A stretch of 64,000 bases of DNA from Deroplatys truncata (GCA_030765065.1 CM060981.1:230895152-230959151), one strand, 5' to 3'; counted from the stretch's first letter, positions 1 through 10,688 are shown. Numbers and translations: made by a program. Notes: generated from the letters alone by a model not told the origin.

Positions 1-609
1 TGTTAGACCATTTTTCATCATCTTTCAACATTTTTCTGTCGGGATTGTTCAACTCCCGTGTTACGTAAGCATTAGTTTTATCAAACAAAGGTACAAAAAA
101 ATTGAAAGAGCAGATGGCATCTGTGACGTATGCTTGTTCAGTAAGTCTTTACAAACACCGCTTTTGCAGTAAAAGCGTAGAGAACAGAGTTATTGTCAGT
201 TTTAGTCTAATTCCATCACACTGTTTTTTCTGCATCGTAGTACGAATGTATTTTGAAGGGCCTGGCACGTCATCATTGGCTTCTTAATTATTTTCCTCAC
301 TACTTTCTGCACTAGATTCATTATCAGTTCACTAGAATTTTCTTCAGTCTCTGTTTCATATTCAGAAAAATCACCACTTTCACTATCACTCTCTAATACA
401 CTTTGTATCTTTTCTCAAATCCTCCTAGTCATCTTCACAGATTCTTTTCACGGCCATGATGGTTGCTGATGGGAGTGCAGGTAGAATAAAATTATTTTTC
501 CTTGGTTGAAACACAGTTGGTGAGGTCATACTGAGGGAATTACAAACATCACATGTCAGCACTTCATTCCAAATGTATACAAATGACATGTGTGAGAAGG
601 AACCTGAAA
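1..609 (-). pseudogene. Possible decayed coding stretch with acidic segment
   Basis: On the minus strand a frame without stops runs from about 412 down to a stop at 202-204. It reads an acidic, serine-rich run (ESDSESGDFSEYETETEENS) followed by a basic patch (KVVRKIIKKP). Below 200 another frame on the same strand stays open to the window edge. The acidic start is reminiscent of N-termini of some domesticated or piggyBac-like transposases, but no catalytic motif is visible. It may be chance, an exon pair or a broken transposon gene. Nothing else is seen in 413-609. Confidence 0.22.
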
Positions 610-611
610 TA

Positions 612-1847
612 CACTACATGATCAAAAGTATCTGGACACCTGGCTGAAAATGACGTACAAGTTCGTGGCGCCCTCCATCGGTAATACTGGAAGTCAATAT
701 GGTGTTAGCCCACCCTTAGCCTTGATGACAGCGTTCACTCTTGCAGGCATACTTTCAATCAGGTGCTGGAAGGTTTCTTGGGGAATGACAGCGCATTCTT
801 CACGGAGTGCGGAACTGAGGAGAGGTATCAATGTAGGTCGGTGAGGCCTGGCACAAAGTCGGCGTTCCAAAACATCTCAAAGGTGTTCTATAGTATTCAA
901 GTCAGGACTCTGTGTAGGCCAATCCATTACAGGGATGTTATTGTCATGTAACCACTCTGCCGCAGCACATGCAGTATAAACAGGTGCTCGATCGTGTTGA
1001 AAGATGCCATCGCCATCCCCAAATTGCTCTTCAACAGTGGGAAGCAAGAAGGTGCTTAAAATATCAATGTAGGTCTGCACTGTGATTGTACCATGCAAAA
1101 CAACAAGGGGTGCAAGCCCCCTCCAGGAAAAACATGACCACACCATAACACCACCACCTCCGAATTTCACTGTTGGCACTACACATGCTGGCAGAGGACA
1201 TTCACCGGGCATTCACCATACCCACACCCTGCCATTGGATTGCCACATTATGTACCGTGATTCGTCCTTCCACACAACGTTTTGCCACTGTTCAATCGTG
1301 TAATGTTGATGCTCCTTACACCAAGCGAGGTGTCGTTTGGCATTTTCCTGTGTGATGTGTGGCTTATGAGCAGCCGCTCGACCATGGAATCACCTCACGC
1401 CTAACTGTCATAGTACTTGGAGTGGATCCTGATGCAGTTTGGAATTCCTGTGTGATGGTCTGGATAGATGTCTGCCTATTAATCTTTACGACCCTTTTCG
1501 AATGTCCGCAGTCTCTGTCAGTCAACAGACGAGGTCGGCCTGTATGCTTTTGTGCTGTACATGTCCCTTCACGTTTTCACTTCACTATCACATCAGAAAC
1601 AGTAGACCTAGGGATGTTTAGGAGTGTGGAAATCTCGTGTACAGACTTCTGACACAAATGACAACCAATCACCTGACCACATTCGAAGTTCGTGAGTTCC
1701 ACAGAGCGTCCCATTCTGCTATTTCACGATGTCTAATGACTATTGAGGTCGCGAATAATGAGTACCAGGCAGTAGGTAACAGCACAATGCACCTAAGATG
1801 AAAAACATATGTTTGTGGGGGTGTCCGGATACATTGATCACATAGTG
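612..1847 (-). mobile_element. Tc1-type DNA transposon, degraded
   Basis: The 1.24 kb element is bounded by imperfect terminal inverted repeats of about 30 bp. The left end reads tacactacatgatca and the reverse complement of the right end reads tacactatgtgatca. TA dinucleotides flank it at 610-611 and 1848-1849, the target duplication expected of Tc1/mariner elements. The length is close to the 1.2-1.7 kb usual for the group. The transposase reads on the minus strand and is broken, so the copy is inactive. Confidence 0.85.
694..1660 (-). pseudogene. Tc1 transposase pseudogene (DD34E)
   Basis: The minus strand encodes a Tc1 transposase in pieces. An N-terminal helix-turn-helix is legible near 1,650-1,580 (QKSVHEISTLLNIPRSTVSD), followed by a GRPR-like linker (HTGRPRLLTD) near 1,540. 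The catalytic domain shows the first acidic residue in WKDESRY (about 1,260), the second in FQHDRAPVY and the third in NTIEHL. Thirty-four residues separate the second Asp from the Glu, which fits the DD34E signature of Tc1. In-frame stops after the helix-turn-helix, at WVW* near 1,213 and after EHL, plus a frameshift near 1,370, make it non-functional. The longest intact stretch is 877-1,212. The role of the ancestor was cut-and-paste transposition into TA sites. Confidence 0.85.
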
Positions 1848-1849
1848 TA

Positions 1850-2150
1850 CAAGTAGTTATATGTAGCATTGTGAGCTGAGCTCACCATACGAATCATATG
1901 CCACAAAAGTGCATGTGAGTCCTGGTTGTTAAACAATGCGAATGGGTTAACTCACTCAACACAATCTGCACCATAATGTAACTGTGAGGGCAACTGAGAA
2001 ATAATGCTACCCAAAAACTAGCACTTAAATTCACTAATTCAAAAGCTTCACAGCATTAAAATTTATGAGAATTAATGTGGGATCAGGACATGTCAAGATA
2101 TAAAAGTTAAGTTCACATTTAAATCACATTTATTATAAAGGTTTCACCAC
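1850..2150. other. Unique AT-rich sequence
   Basis: Between the Tc1 element and the possible exon I see no convincing gene, repeat boundary or RNA gene. Confidence 0.5.
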
Positions 2151-2154
2151 TTAC

Positions 2155-2403
2155 ATGTTTCAATTTCACTATGGTAGCCCGGAAGGCTGGTTGGCACATG
2201 TCCTTCTCTCTTGAGTGTTCCTGCACAACTGACTCAAGAAGAAGCCACTGTACTGGCATAACTGCAACTCGTGCATGTGCAGAGAGTAGCTTCTTGTAAC
2301 AAATCTTTTTAGAACTTTCCAAAGTTTCTAATAACGTTACTATTTCCCTCTCATTGCTATTGCCGTGGATTTTGTTACAAACCAATGGGTTTATCATCAA
2401 TGA
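2155..2403 (-). CDS. Possible internal exon of a host gene
   Basis: An 83-codon frame on the minus strand without stops is bounded by a candidate acceptor (gactag) at its upstream side and a strong donor consensus (cat|gtaagt) at its downstream side. The translation (for example HSREKDMCQPAFRATIVKLK) has a mixed composition unlike translated AT-rich noise. I do not recognise the protein. The acceptor lacks a long pyrimidine tract, so this could be a chance frame. No partner exon was identified. Confidence 0.28.
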
Positions 2404-2759
2404 CTAGTCCTCACTCCACTAACCTTAGGAGCTCCTGTTAAATTACAATATAATAAATTAACAAAGCTCCCCATATGCCAGAATCTCAGTTCACTGATCT
2501 TTTATACCATAAGTTTGTTTATTAAGGAAAATAGGATTATTTTCTTAATTATACTATCTTTGAATTAAAATTTATGAGCACTTATTTTGTTAAAAAATAA
2601 AACCATGTTATTAACACAAAAATAGATCCATAACAGCACTTTGAGATTCTTTCTATCATCCTAAAATTAAATTAAGCTATCTTACACAGTTTCTGAGAAA
2701 TCAAGTCTACCTCATGCTGATTCAGACAAACATTTGCAGAAATATTTTCATTACACATT

Positions 2760-2987
2760 TCATTTAGGTACAAGGGGGATACAGGAGGCTGAAGTGATAG
2801 TCAGATCTTTAAAAAGCAGGACCCTATATGCTGGCTTTGAAATTCCATACACTTTTTTCAGGACTTCAAAAATGTGACAAAAATATTGAAAAATTCAAAG
2901 CAAATACAACGAATACTTTGTAAATGCCTGATGGCAGAAAGTTAAATCGTGTGTTTGAAAAATGGCTCCTCTTTTTTATCTCTTATG
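2760..2987 (+). repeat. Repeat R copy 1, left part (split by a mariner)
   Basis: This stretch matches the left part of the copy at 42.11-42.30 kb: both have a ggatacag...tgaag...gtcagat...tttaaa block followed by a gaaattccatac block. The match stops at the mariner boundary at 2,988 and the same repeat resumes at 4,317. The copy is old and diverged. Confidence 0.55.
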
Positions 2988-4316
2988 CAGTGCCTTATTT
3001 TTGACTCCTGGCCGGCAGCTTGGTGGATGTAGCTGTATGCTCACAGTGGTTCTAACTGGTTCTGGCTCCATCTGTTCTCCCTCCACTCCACGCGTCAGTG
3101 CATGTGCGATCGTTGCTAGTGCGAGTTCGTGTTTTGTTCTTTGTGGTTAAAGTGTAATAGTCCTGTTATAATGCCAAGAAGTGCATTTACTTTAGAACAA
3201 TGCACATTCATGTATGATTCCTACGTGTGAACAAAGTCTTGTAGGCAAGTGACACGGCTATTTATAGACTCCCCGGAGACAGTTCGTAGTCTTGTAAACC
3301 GATTTAGAGAAACAGGTTCTGTTTTTGATAAGAAACCCAAAGTAACTCGCCATGTTCTTACAGAGGAAAACCTTGATGAGCTAGGACAAAGGTTAGAACA
3401 TAACCCCAAAAAGTCTCTGAGTAGGTTATCACAGGAAACGAGAGTTTCATAATTCTTGGCTTGGAAAGCCACTAAACATTTAAAATTAAAACCTTATAAT
3501 GTAACCGTAGTTCAGGAATTGCAACCATGTGATACTGCGAGTAGAGTAAATTTCTGCAATTGTGTGTCGGGTAAAATTGATGATGGCTCTATGGACCCAA
3601 AGTTAATTTTTTTCACAGACGAAGCATGGTTTTTCTTTAAATGGCCATGTATCGACACAAACAATAGATACTGGAGTGCAGAAAAACCCGATATTGTACA
3701 TGAAATGTCATTGCATGACCAGAAAATTGGTGTTTGTTGTGCTGTGAATGCGTACCGAATTATATGACCTATATTCTTTGAGGATACAGTTAATGGACAG
3801 AGGTACAGGGATACAATAATCAAACCATTCCTGGAATATTTGTGTGACATTGAATGCACACAGGCATATTTTCAACAAGACTCTGCTACAGCACATACAG
3901 CTGATCTGTCATTGAAATAATTGCAGAAAGTTTTGAAGATTGGGTCATCAGTAAAGGACTATGGCCACCAAGCTCCCCAGACCTTACGATATCGACTTTT
4001 ATTTATGGGAGAACTTATAAAATAAAGCGTATCGGAACAACCTGCATACATTGGAAGAACTGAAAGACAATACCAGAAGAGAAATTACTGCAATTTCAGA
4101 AGAAGAATTAATGCATGTTAATGGAAATTTTCTTAGAAGGTGTGAGAGATGCATGGCAGCACAAGGACATCATTTCCAATGCCTTCAGTGATAAAGGTAT
4201 GTGGTTATTGTGTGCATGTAAATCTATGTGCTTGAGTTCAGAGTTTGTGAATATTCAACTCAGCTGGCAGCAGCAGGCCACAAAGCAGCCAGCCAGGAAT
4301 CAGAAATAAGGCACTG
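2988..4316 (+). mobile_element. mariner-like transposon with DUF4817-type transposase
   Basis: Terminal inverted repeats of roughly 25 bp bound this 1.33 kb element. The left end reads cagtgccttatttttgactc and the reverse complement of the right end begins cagtgccttatttctgattc. TA follows the right end (4,317-4,318); the matching left position is TG, presumably a mutated TA. The enclosed gene runs on the plus strand and is broken. It is inserted in repeat R, which continues on both sides. Confidence 0.8.
3171..4190 (+). pseudogene. DUF4817-type mariner transposase, degraded
   Basis: The start ATG at 3,171 opens with MPRSAFTLEQCTFMYDSY, then a stop. An N-terminal helix-turn-helix continues in the open stretch 3,249-3,452 (TVRSLVNRFRETGSVFDKKP, then VLTEENLDELGQRLEHNPKK). 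A second open stretch, 3,456-3,767, holds the first catalytic Asp in FFTDEAW. The second Asp is in YFQQDSATAHTA near 3,870-3,900. The third lies beyond a frameshift, where SPDL and DFYL are read in different frames; the spacing is about 37 residues. Stops at the N-terminus, at 3,450 and at 3,765 inactivate it. Proteins of this type are multi-copy in insects and act as cut-and-paste transposases. Confidence 0.8.
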
Positions 4317-4700
4317 TAGTTTACTGGTTATACAAAATTAATTAAGAATGAAGAGGACTTCACAGGCAATTAAAATTCAAGATGTATGTTGCATTGCATA
4401 TGTTATATTTTTTGCATCTAAAGGGCGATTTGAAGTGGGAGTATTTTCTTAAAAATATTCATATCCCATCCTTGGAAGATGCTGAACTTTAACATCAAGT
4501 TCGGTGTTTATCCAACTTTGTGTGTTTGAGTTATGCTGTTCACACACACACAGACCTTTTTCTAAAAGTGCTGATTTTTTAAGAAGACCTTAAAGCATGC
4601 ATTTTCACTGATATCTTGATATCTAGTTTTTGTGGAATTCAATACTTCGTTTACCTTCTATAAGTAGTTGCTGGAGAAAGTAGAAAAATAACACTTTTGT
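4317..4700 (+). repeat. Repeat R copy 1, right part
   Basis: This is the continuation of repeat R beyond the mariner. It contains the shared landmarks in order: gaatgaagaggacttcacag, a cttggaagatgctgaacttt block, gagttatgctgttcacacac with a short CA run, cctttttctaaaa, and the terminal ggagaaagtagaaaaata. The order matches the copies at 35.6 and 42.1 kb. Confidence 0.7.
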
Positions 4701-4739
4701 TTATATAAATTCCTAATACATCTGTAAGAATGTAGCGTA

Positions 4740-6330
4740 GTATGACCAATTTACAAAGAAGGTTCAAATACAATTGTTAGTAATTACAGACTGACGATAT
4801 TAACTTCTGTATGTAGCAAAGAATATGAGAAAATACTTATAATTAAAATAAAGTTTTTTTAAAATTAATAATATCTTTAATCACTTTCAACATGGATTTA
4901 GGAATAAATTATCAACTAACACAGTGGTAGCAGAATGTACATAAATTGTTGGAATTGAAAGACGTCCATAATAACACAGCAGGAATATACTTAGATCTCT
5001 CTCAAGCTTTTGACTCTGTATCCCTTGATCACCTAATCTCAAAATTAGAATATTATGTTTTTACAGGACAAATCAGTAAGTTATTAACAACATACCATAA
5101 AAACTGTGTATAATGTACAGAAATAAACTGAAAAAAAGGTGACACTGCATGCACAATAAAATCAGAGTATAACTTAGTAAAATCTGGGGTGTCACAAGGA
5201 TCAGTGATAGGATCTACACTTTTTGCTTTATATAAATAATTTACCTGAACCAAAAAATAGTAAGGTGACACCTTATGCGGACGATACAACTATCGTATGT
5301 TGGGGTGAAAACAGAGAAAACTTGGAAGAAAAAATGACAATTGACTGTTATCACAATATTTTTTAAATAATGGACTGAAGTTAATTAAAAAAAAAATTAC
5401 ATTTCAAAACGATAATCTAAATATAAACAAATAATATTCCTTTAGAACAGATAAGAAAAATTAAATTTTTGGACATTCATATAGAAGAAACTCTAACCTA
5501 CAGCACGTACATAGAAATGGTTTGTAGAAAAAAAATGAACTCGGGATTGCGCCTATTGAGGCAATTGGCAAAATATAGGGACACTAATATTCTTAGAACA
5601 ATATATTATGGCCTTATTTACCCACATTTTACATATGGTATTGAAATTTTGCGGGTAACAAGTACAACTAATACGAGCAGGCTATTAAAAATACAAAAAA
5701 GTGCATAAGAAGTATATACAACCTACGGTCTTGATAATCCTTTAGGGAAACATTTGTAACACAAAACATCCTAACCGTATTGACTAATTTTGAAGATTTA
5801 GAAGCTAGTAACAGTGATGTGTCATAATTTAAAATAAAGAGAGTTGAGGGTTGTTACACTACATCACTGTAATATTCTTACTTGAACGCATTTCGGGAGA
5901 CGGTTAAACGAGGATTAGATGAGGACATGCTGACGATGAGAACAAACCGTCTCCCGAAACGCGTTCAAGTAAGAATATTATAGTGATGTAGTGTAACAAC
6001 CCTCAACTCTCTTTATTTTAAATCCTAACCGTAGTTTCATTATATGTGTTCAAAATTATTATACTTGTTAAAGATAAAAGGCATTTTAACATGCTCAATA
6101 AAAACTGTCATAAATATGATACAAGGAGAGCTAATGATCACCATAGGGTGAGCACAAACAAAACTCAAAACTAAAAATGTTCCGTATAAAATAGGAGCAA
6201 TATTGCATAATAAATTACCATAAGTAATTAAGGATACCATAGATTCAAAATTTAAACCTGCACTAAAATCATTCCTAATAGAGAAATGCTTGTATGATAT
6301 CACTGAATTATAATGCACACGCAGGCAGGT
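4740..6330 (+). pseudogene. Non-LTR retrotransposon reverse transcriptase remnant
   Basis: Several frames together encode a reverse transcriptase with no long open frame. In order I read the AFDSV motif (LDLSQAFDSVSLDHL, near 4,990), the GVSQGS motif (SGVSQGSVIGSTLFALYINN, near 5,185), and the catalytic YADD (VTPYADDTT, near 5,275). The longest open piece is 5,469-5,708, a C-terminal connection region (RLLRQLAKYRDTNILRTIYY). The C-terminal tail continues after an insert, from 6,034 (ILTVVSLYVF) to about 6,330. This architecture suits a CR1/Jockey-like LINE; the clade is an inference. The 5' part is missing, as is usual for truncated LINE copies. Confidence 0.75.
5780..6021. mobile_element. 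Hairpin insert flanked by 12-bp direct repeats
   Basis: The LINE C-terminal region is interrupted here. The 12-mer atcctaaccgta occurs at 5,768-5,779 and again at 6,022-6,033, exactly at the edges. Most of the insert (5,827-6,023) is a near-perfect inverted repeat: arms 5,827-5,905 and 5,945-6,023, 79 bp each with two mismatches, around a 39-base loop. The first 47 bases of the insert lie outside the hairpin. No coding capacity is visible. The 12-bp duplication is longer than is typical for the common cut-and-paste families. Confidence 0.7.
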
Positions 6331-7235
6331 GTGTGTCTCTCGCTTGATTGTAGGGATATAATTGACAGTGTCAGATGTTCTTGTAGGAGTCTATTGGCTG
6401 CAATTAAGTTGTTGTTATCATCATCATTATTGTTTATTGATATATTCACGTTTTGAGCACCAAAAGTTAGTGTCAATATAATTTTTTATATTTGAAAATT
6501 GTTGTGATTTGAATAATTTTATTTAATGAATGTATTCTGTACTTTGCTTTTGCTTGTATAACTTTTCTTGTCCTCGTTTAAAAAAACAGTTCATTTAGTA
6601 ACTGCTTTTTATAGAGTATTTGTTTTCTGGCTTCTAAATTACTTAATATTGTTTCTACAATTTATATAAAAGTACAATAATAGATCTAGTGCAGTAACAA
6701 AAATATTTACAAATAATTAAACATGTCCTACTATAAGTATTGTAAAGACCCGAAGCTTTTTTGCCAATTTGATACACATTATATATTTGTAGAATTTACT
6801 TTGCTATTACTGGGCTTGTTTGCTATTTATTGGTAATTCTAAATTCCTCTATTCATGTGTTAAAAAGAGAACTGCAACAAATTGGTCAGAATGTAATAGA
6901 TCTACTTGTGTTCAGATTTCTACTTCACAAGAGTAGAATTGCAATTTTCACAATCATGACATGGGCCTCATCTGCTATTTTGTTATCAATCTCAACCAGA
7001 CTTTTCTATTTTGGCTGCAAAAAGTAATCCTATCCATCGGCTTTCAGATTTTAATGACACTGTAAGCTTTTCTCCAATTAGATTTATAACATAGGTCTTT
7101 AGTGGAATATCCACTCTATTGGGTATAATTTTTTCCAAAACTTGGATCAAAAGATACCATTCAAAAGAAAAGCTGTTTTAGATTGCTATTTAATCCATCT
7201 TCGGATCAGCATATTGTGATGAATCACCAATAATA
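6331..7235. other. Unique AT-rich sequence
   Basis: No supportable gene. A 65-codon plus-strand frame at 6,830-7,027 has low-complexity composition and no splice context, so it is treated as chance. Confidence 0.5.
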
Positions 7236-7456
7236 CAGGGATGGGCAAAAGTAGGTATACAGTAGATATACGATTATTATACATTTAATACGAGTTGCTG
7301 ACAGAAGCGAGAGGAGTAAGACGTGCCGAACGCGTGCTCGGCAAAACAGCAAACTGGGATTGCAGTTAGAAGTATATAGAGCCAGAATAGGCCTATTTAA
7401 TTCAGCAAGATGTAATGTGGGGGAAAATGTTCGGGAGAACAGATTAGAAGGACGGC

Positions 7457-8431
7457 ATGGTATGTGTTGGTGTTATGGTGCTACTGATAATTGGCGGAGT
7501 AGAGTTAAACCCGGGACCGGATATGGGGCAAATTATGGGAATGCTGAAGTGCATCGCGGAGGAAATGACTAATTTTAAAGGAATGGAAAGGAGAATTGAA
7601 GAGAAGTTGACAAAACAATTAGAGGAGATAAAATCGGTCTGGAGAAATTTTGAATACGAGGTGAACAAAGAATTCATAGAATGTAATACAAGATTAACAA
7701 ATCTGGAGAAAGCAGAGGAAAGGAGCAGAAAAAGGAACTTGATAATATTTGGAGTAGAGGAAACAAGAGAGAAACGAGTTTGGGAACAAGTAGAGGAAAT
7801 ATGTCAAAATAAACTGGGAATAAAGTTGGGAGGCTGGGAAATAATTGACACCTTCAGAGTTGGGAAAAGAGGCTCGAACCCAAGACCGATAATCGTGAAG
7901 TTAGCAATGGTGAAAATAAAATGGACAATGTTATCTAATGCCAAAAAGTTAAAAGGGACAAGAATATTCCTTGAAAATGATTACGGGAAGAAAGAGAGAG
8001 AAGTAAGAAGCTTGTTGTTAAAAGAAATGAGAAGTGCAAGAGCTAGAGGCGACAAAGCATACATGAGAGGACTGGATTTGTGGATAAATGATAGAAAACA
8101 GGATATTCATCAGCTGAATTGGAGAAGGTCACCTTCACCGGGGAATTCAACACGTGTTGAAAACACGGGCAGGCGGAAGCGAGCGGATAGCATGGTATAT
8201 GGAGAGGAAAGAAGGGGAGGAACACGACAAACGTCATCGGGCAGTGGAGAGGAATGGAGGGGAGGAGTGCAGGAAACGTCATCAAGCGGAGAGAAATGGA
8301 GGGGAGGAGTGCAGCAAACGTCATCAGTCAAACAAGTAACACCGGAAAGTCAGCTGATTGAAGAATCACGTAGAATGGCCTTGGGAGCAGCTTCGGGGAT
8401 TGAATCTGGAAGGATACTGCGCTCAGCATAA
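7457..8431 (+). CDS. LINE ORF1 protein with 2A-like N-terminus
   Basis: This 324-residue open frame is the longest in the window. The start is fixed by an in-frame stop at 7,445-7,447. Residues 7-12 are hydrophobic and lead into GGVELNPGP at residues 13-21, a 2A-like ribosome-skipping motif with Gly where Asp is usual. Residues about 30-90 are charged and heptad-like, consistent with a coiled coil. An RRM-like core follows (RKRNLIIFGVEE, about 92-103) and then a basic C-terminal domain (FRVGKRGSNPRPIIVKLA onward). This order is typical of LINE ORF1 nucleic-acid chaperones, which coat the element RNA. Near residues 250-293 a module of the type WRGGVQxTSS repeats three times. ORF2 begins about 150 bp downstream. 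Confidence 0.85.
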   Translation: MVCVGVMVLLIIGGVELNPGPDMGQIMGMLKCIAEEMTNFKGMERRIEEKLTKQLEEIKSVWRNFEYEVNKEFIECNTRLTNLEKAEERSRKRNLIIFGVEETREKRVWEQVEEICQNKLGIKLGGWEIIDTFRVGKRGSNPRPIIVKLAMVKIKWTMLSNAKKLKGTRIFLENDYGKKEREVRSLLLKEMRSARARGDKAYMRGLDLWINDRKQDIHQLNWRRSPSPGNSTRVENTGRRKRADSMVYGEERRGGTRQTSSGSGEEWRGGVQETSSSGEKWRGGVQQTSSVKQVTPESQLIEESRRMALGAASGIESGRILRSA

Positions 8432-8577
8432 TTTCATCGCCAGGGGGAAGCATCTTGCAGGTGGAAGATGGAGCAGAGGGGAACGAACCTTTGGGCAGGC
8501 CAAGACAGACTAGGAGCAGGGCAAAACTGCAAGAATTTAGGTTTGAGAGAAAGGGATCTGTATAGGAAAAGGCATTA

Positions 8578-9552
8578 AGGGTGTTAGCATGCAATATACA
8601 AGGGCTGTTTGAAAAGTTAAAACATGGGGAAATAATGGAGATCTTAAAATTAGGTGATGTGATAGGAGTGATAGAGACATGGGTAGCAAAGGACATTCCA
8701 GTGGATGTGACAGATTTTTATTTTTATGGTAAAGCTGGGAAAAAAAAGAAAGAGGTCGTGCATCAGGTGGATTAGGGTTATTTGTTAGGAAGGCCTTGCA
8801 AGTTAAAGTGAAAGTGTGTAGTGAAAGAGGGAATAATTCAGTTTTGCAGTGTGTTTTAAAAGGGATGGGGGAGAAGCAAAATGTGTGTGTTGCAGTGGTG
8901 TATAACCCCCCCCCCCAAGTGCCTCGGAATTTTATAATCCCAATTTATTTAATTTGCTAAGACAAGATATGGAAGAATTATCAAATAGATACTTAAACAA
9001 TTGTTTTATCATATTGGGGGACTTTAATGCAAGGGTAGGGGAAAGTAAAATAAATGTAATGTATGTTGAGTATGAGTTAAGAGGGGAAGAGAATGAGATA
9101 GTAGGAAGGAGGAGTAAAGTCAAAGTTTTGAACTGTGAAGGTAAGAAGTTAATAGATTTTTGTGAGGAGCTCAACTTGATGATGTGTAATGGGGTGAAGG
9201 GGAAAGATGCCATGGGGAAATTTACCTTTGTGAATGAGAATGGTCAGAGTGTGGTAGACTATATGATATATTCAGCAGATTTGGACTCATACATCATGGA
9301 TTTTGAAGTGTTGAATTTAGTTTGTTCAAGTAATCATTTTCCAATAAGGGCAAAATTCCAAAGTACATATAAGGGAAGCTGCAAAGCAAGGCAACAAGAA
9401 GGAATTAAAATTTAAAGATATAAATGGAGGGAGGAGGAAGCAGAAGTATTTGTGAAGATATAGGGGGTATAAGGGAACCAAATGTAGATGAGATGGTGAA
9501 AGAAAACAGAATTGAAGAAGTTGTATTAAAATTAGAAATGATATTTGATGCA
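8578..9552 (+). pseudogene. LINE ORF2, AP-endonuclease domain
   Basis: The apurinic-type endonuclease domain that nicks target DNA for target-primed reverse transcription is readable in three frames. It starts with VLACNIQGLFEKLKHGEIME and an IETWV motif. It then breaks at an A run near 8,745 (shifting to KERGRASGGLGLFVRKAL) and again at a C run near 8,908-8,917. The last open piece, 8,954-9,415, contains GDFNARVG, SVVDYMIYS and SNHFP, the metal-binding and histidine motifs of the family; the last usually reads SDHFP, so here Asp is Asn. The frame stops at 9,413 and resumes in another frame (KWREEEAEVF) until the LTR-like insert at 9,559. Confidence 0.85.
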
Positions 9553-9558
9553 GTAATA

Positions 9559-10682
9559 TGTATCACAAATTACTTAAATGTAAATAATGGTTGTAATATG
9601 AATATGCATTTTTATGTGACATTGATTTCAGATGTTTATTAATTGTAATTATTATTGGGAAATAAGTTTATATGGCTTTACTGAAACTGTCAATAATAGC
9701 GCAATAATGCAGCGAGGGGGGTGAGCTGTTTATCATTATTGGAAACAAGGAAGTTACGTAATGTTGACGCGTTTTCGGTAGAAACTTCTGGAATATTTTC
9801 TCCCTAAAAGCAATATGTATTCGTGGTTTTCATTGGATATTAAAATAGACGCTAATGTTGGCGCGTTTTATTAGCCAATAGTAATTCATTTATAATCTTT
9901 AGGCGTATCTGGACGAAGGAGTATAAATAAGCCAAGTCAGAGGTAGATCGCGGGCAGTTCATCAAAATTCTTTGTGCAATACACGTCGTCTTAAGTTCGT
10001 CAGTTCGTCAAAATATTTGTATGAGATACGTCGGCTATAGATTCACAAGTTACGAAAATCTAAAGTATTATAAAGTTAATTATACACAAAGTTGAAGTAC
10101 GTGAATTAAAAGTGATCAGTAAGAAGTATTATAACAGTTTCAGTTTGGCGAGTATCCAGATCAATATGTAAAAGTGATAGTGAACGTGTTCGACAATAAA
10201 AATTATAAAACAAATTTCTTCATCAGTGTAATTTTTGGATAAAAGATTCCTTTCCGCTTCACAACCTGTATAGAGACACATGTTCGACCCAAGATAAGAT
10301 AATAGCTAGCCGGAGGACATTTGAAATGAAATCAAACAAAAAAGCTAACACTGATGCAAATTGCTAACACAAGATGGAGCTACGAACCTAACAAAGAATG
10401 ACGTCACAAGATGGCAACGCGTGAAGTAAACACACATACATAAACATCACAAGCATCAACATTATAAGTAAATACCGCATCAAATTGGCTCCCATACGTG
10501 GGGCAGTTAAAAATTATGTAACCAAACAAAACAAAAGCAGCACAATATTAGATCTTCAAGTTCTAATACCTTACGTAAAGACACATTATGTAACCAAGAA
10601 TGCTATCGCAAATTGTCTACCACAACGTGGGGCTACAATAATGTTCACAAATAACAAAAACATAAATACCGCATCATATTGA
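9559..10682. mobile_element. LTR-like insertion inside the LINE
   Basis: LINE coding sequence stops near 9,550 and resumes near 10,689. The junctions carry a short direct repeat (aatatg at 9,555-9,560 and 10,683-10,688). The insert has promoter-like LTR features on the plus strand: a TATA box (tataaata, 9,922-9,929) about 30 bp before an initiator-like cagttc at 9,955, and an AATAAA-type signal near 10,195. At about 10,485 a tggctcccatacgtggggc stretch resembles an insect retroelement primer-binding site, preceded by ataccgcatca. The same ataccgcatca ends the insert. I infer an LTR plus a scrap of internal sequence; the family is not identified and there is no pol gene. Confidence 0.5.
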
Positions 10683-10688
10683 AATATG

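Noticed and set aside
1082-1652. Several plus-strand open frames
   Set aside because: They are antisense to the Tc1 transposase.
5053-5289. Minus-strand open frame
   Set aside because: It is antisense to the LINE reverse transcriptase.
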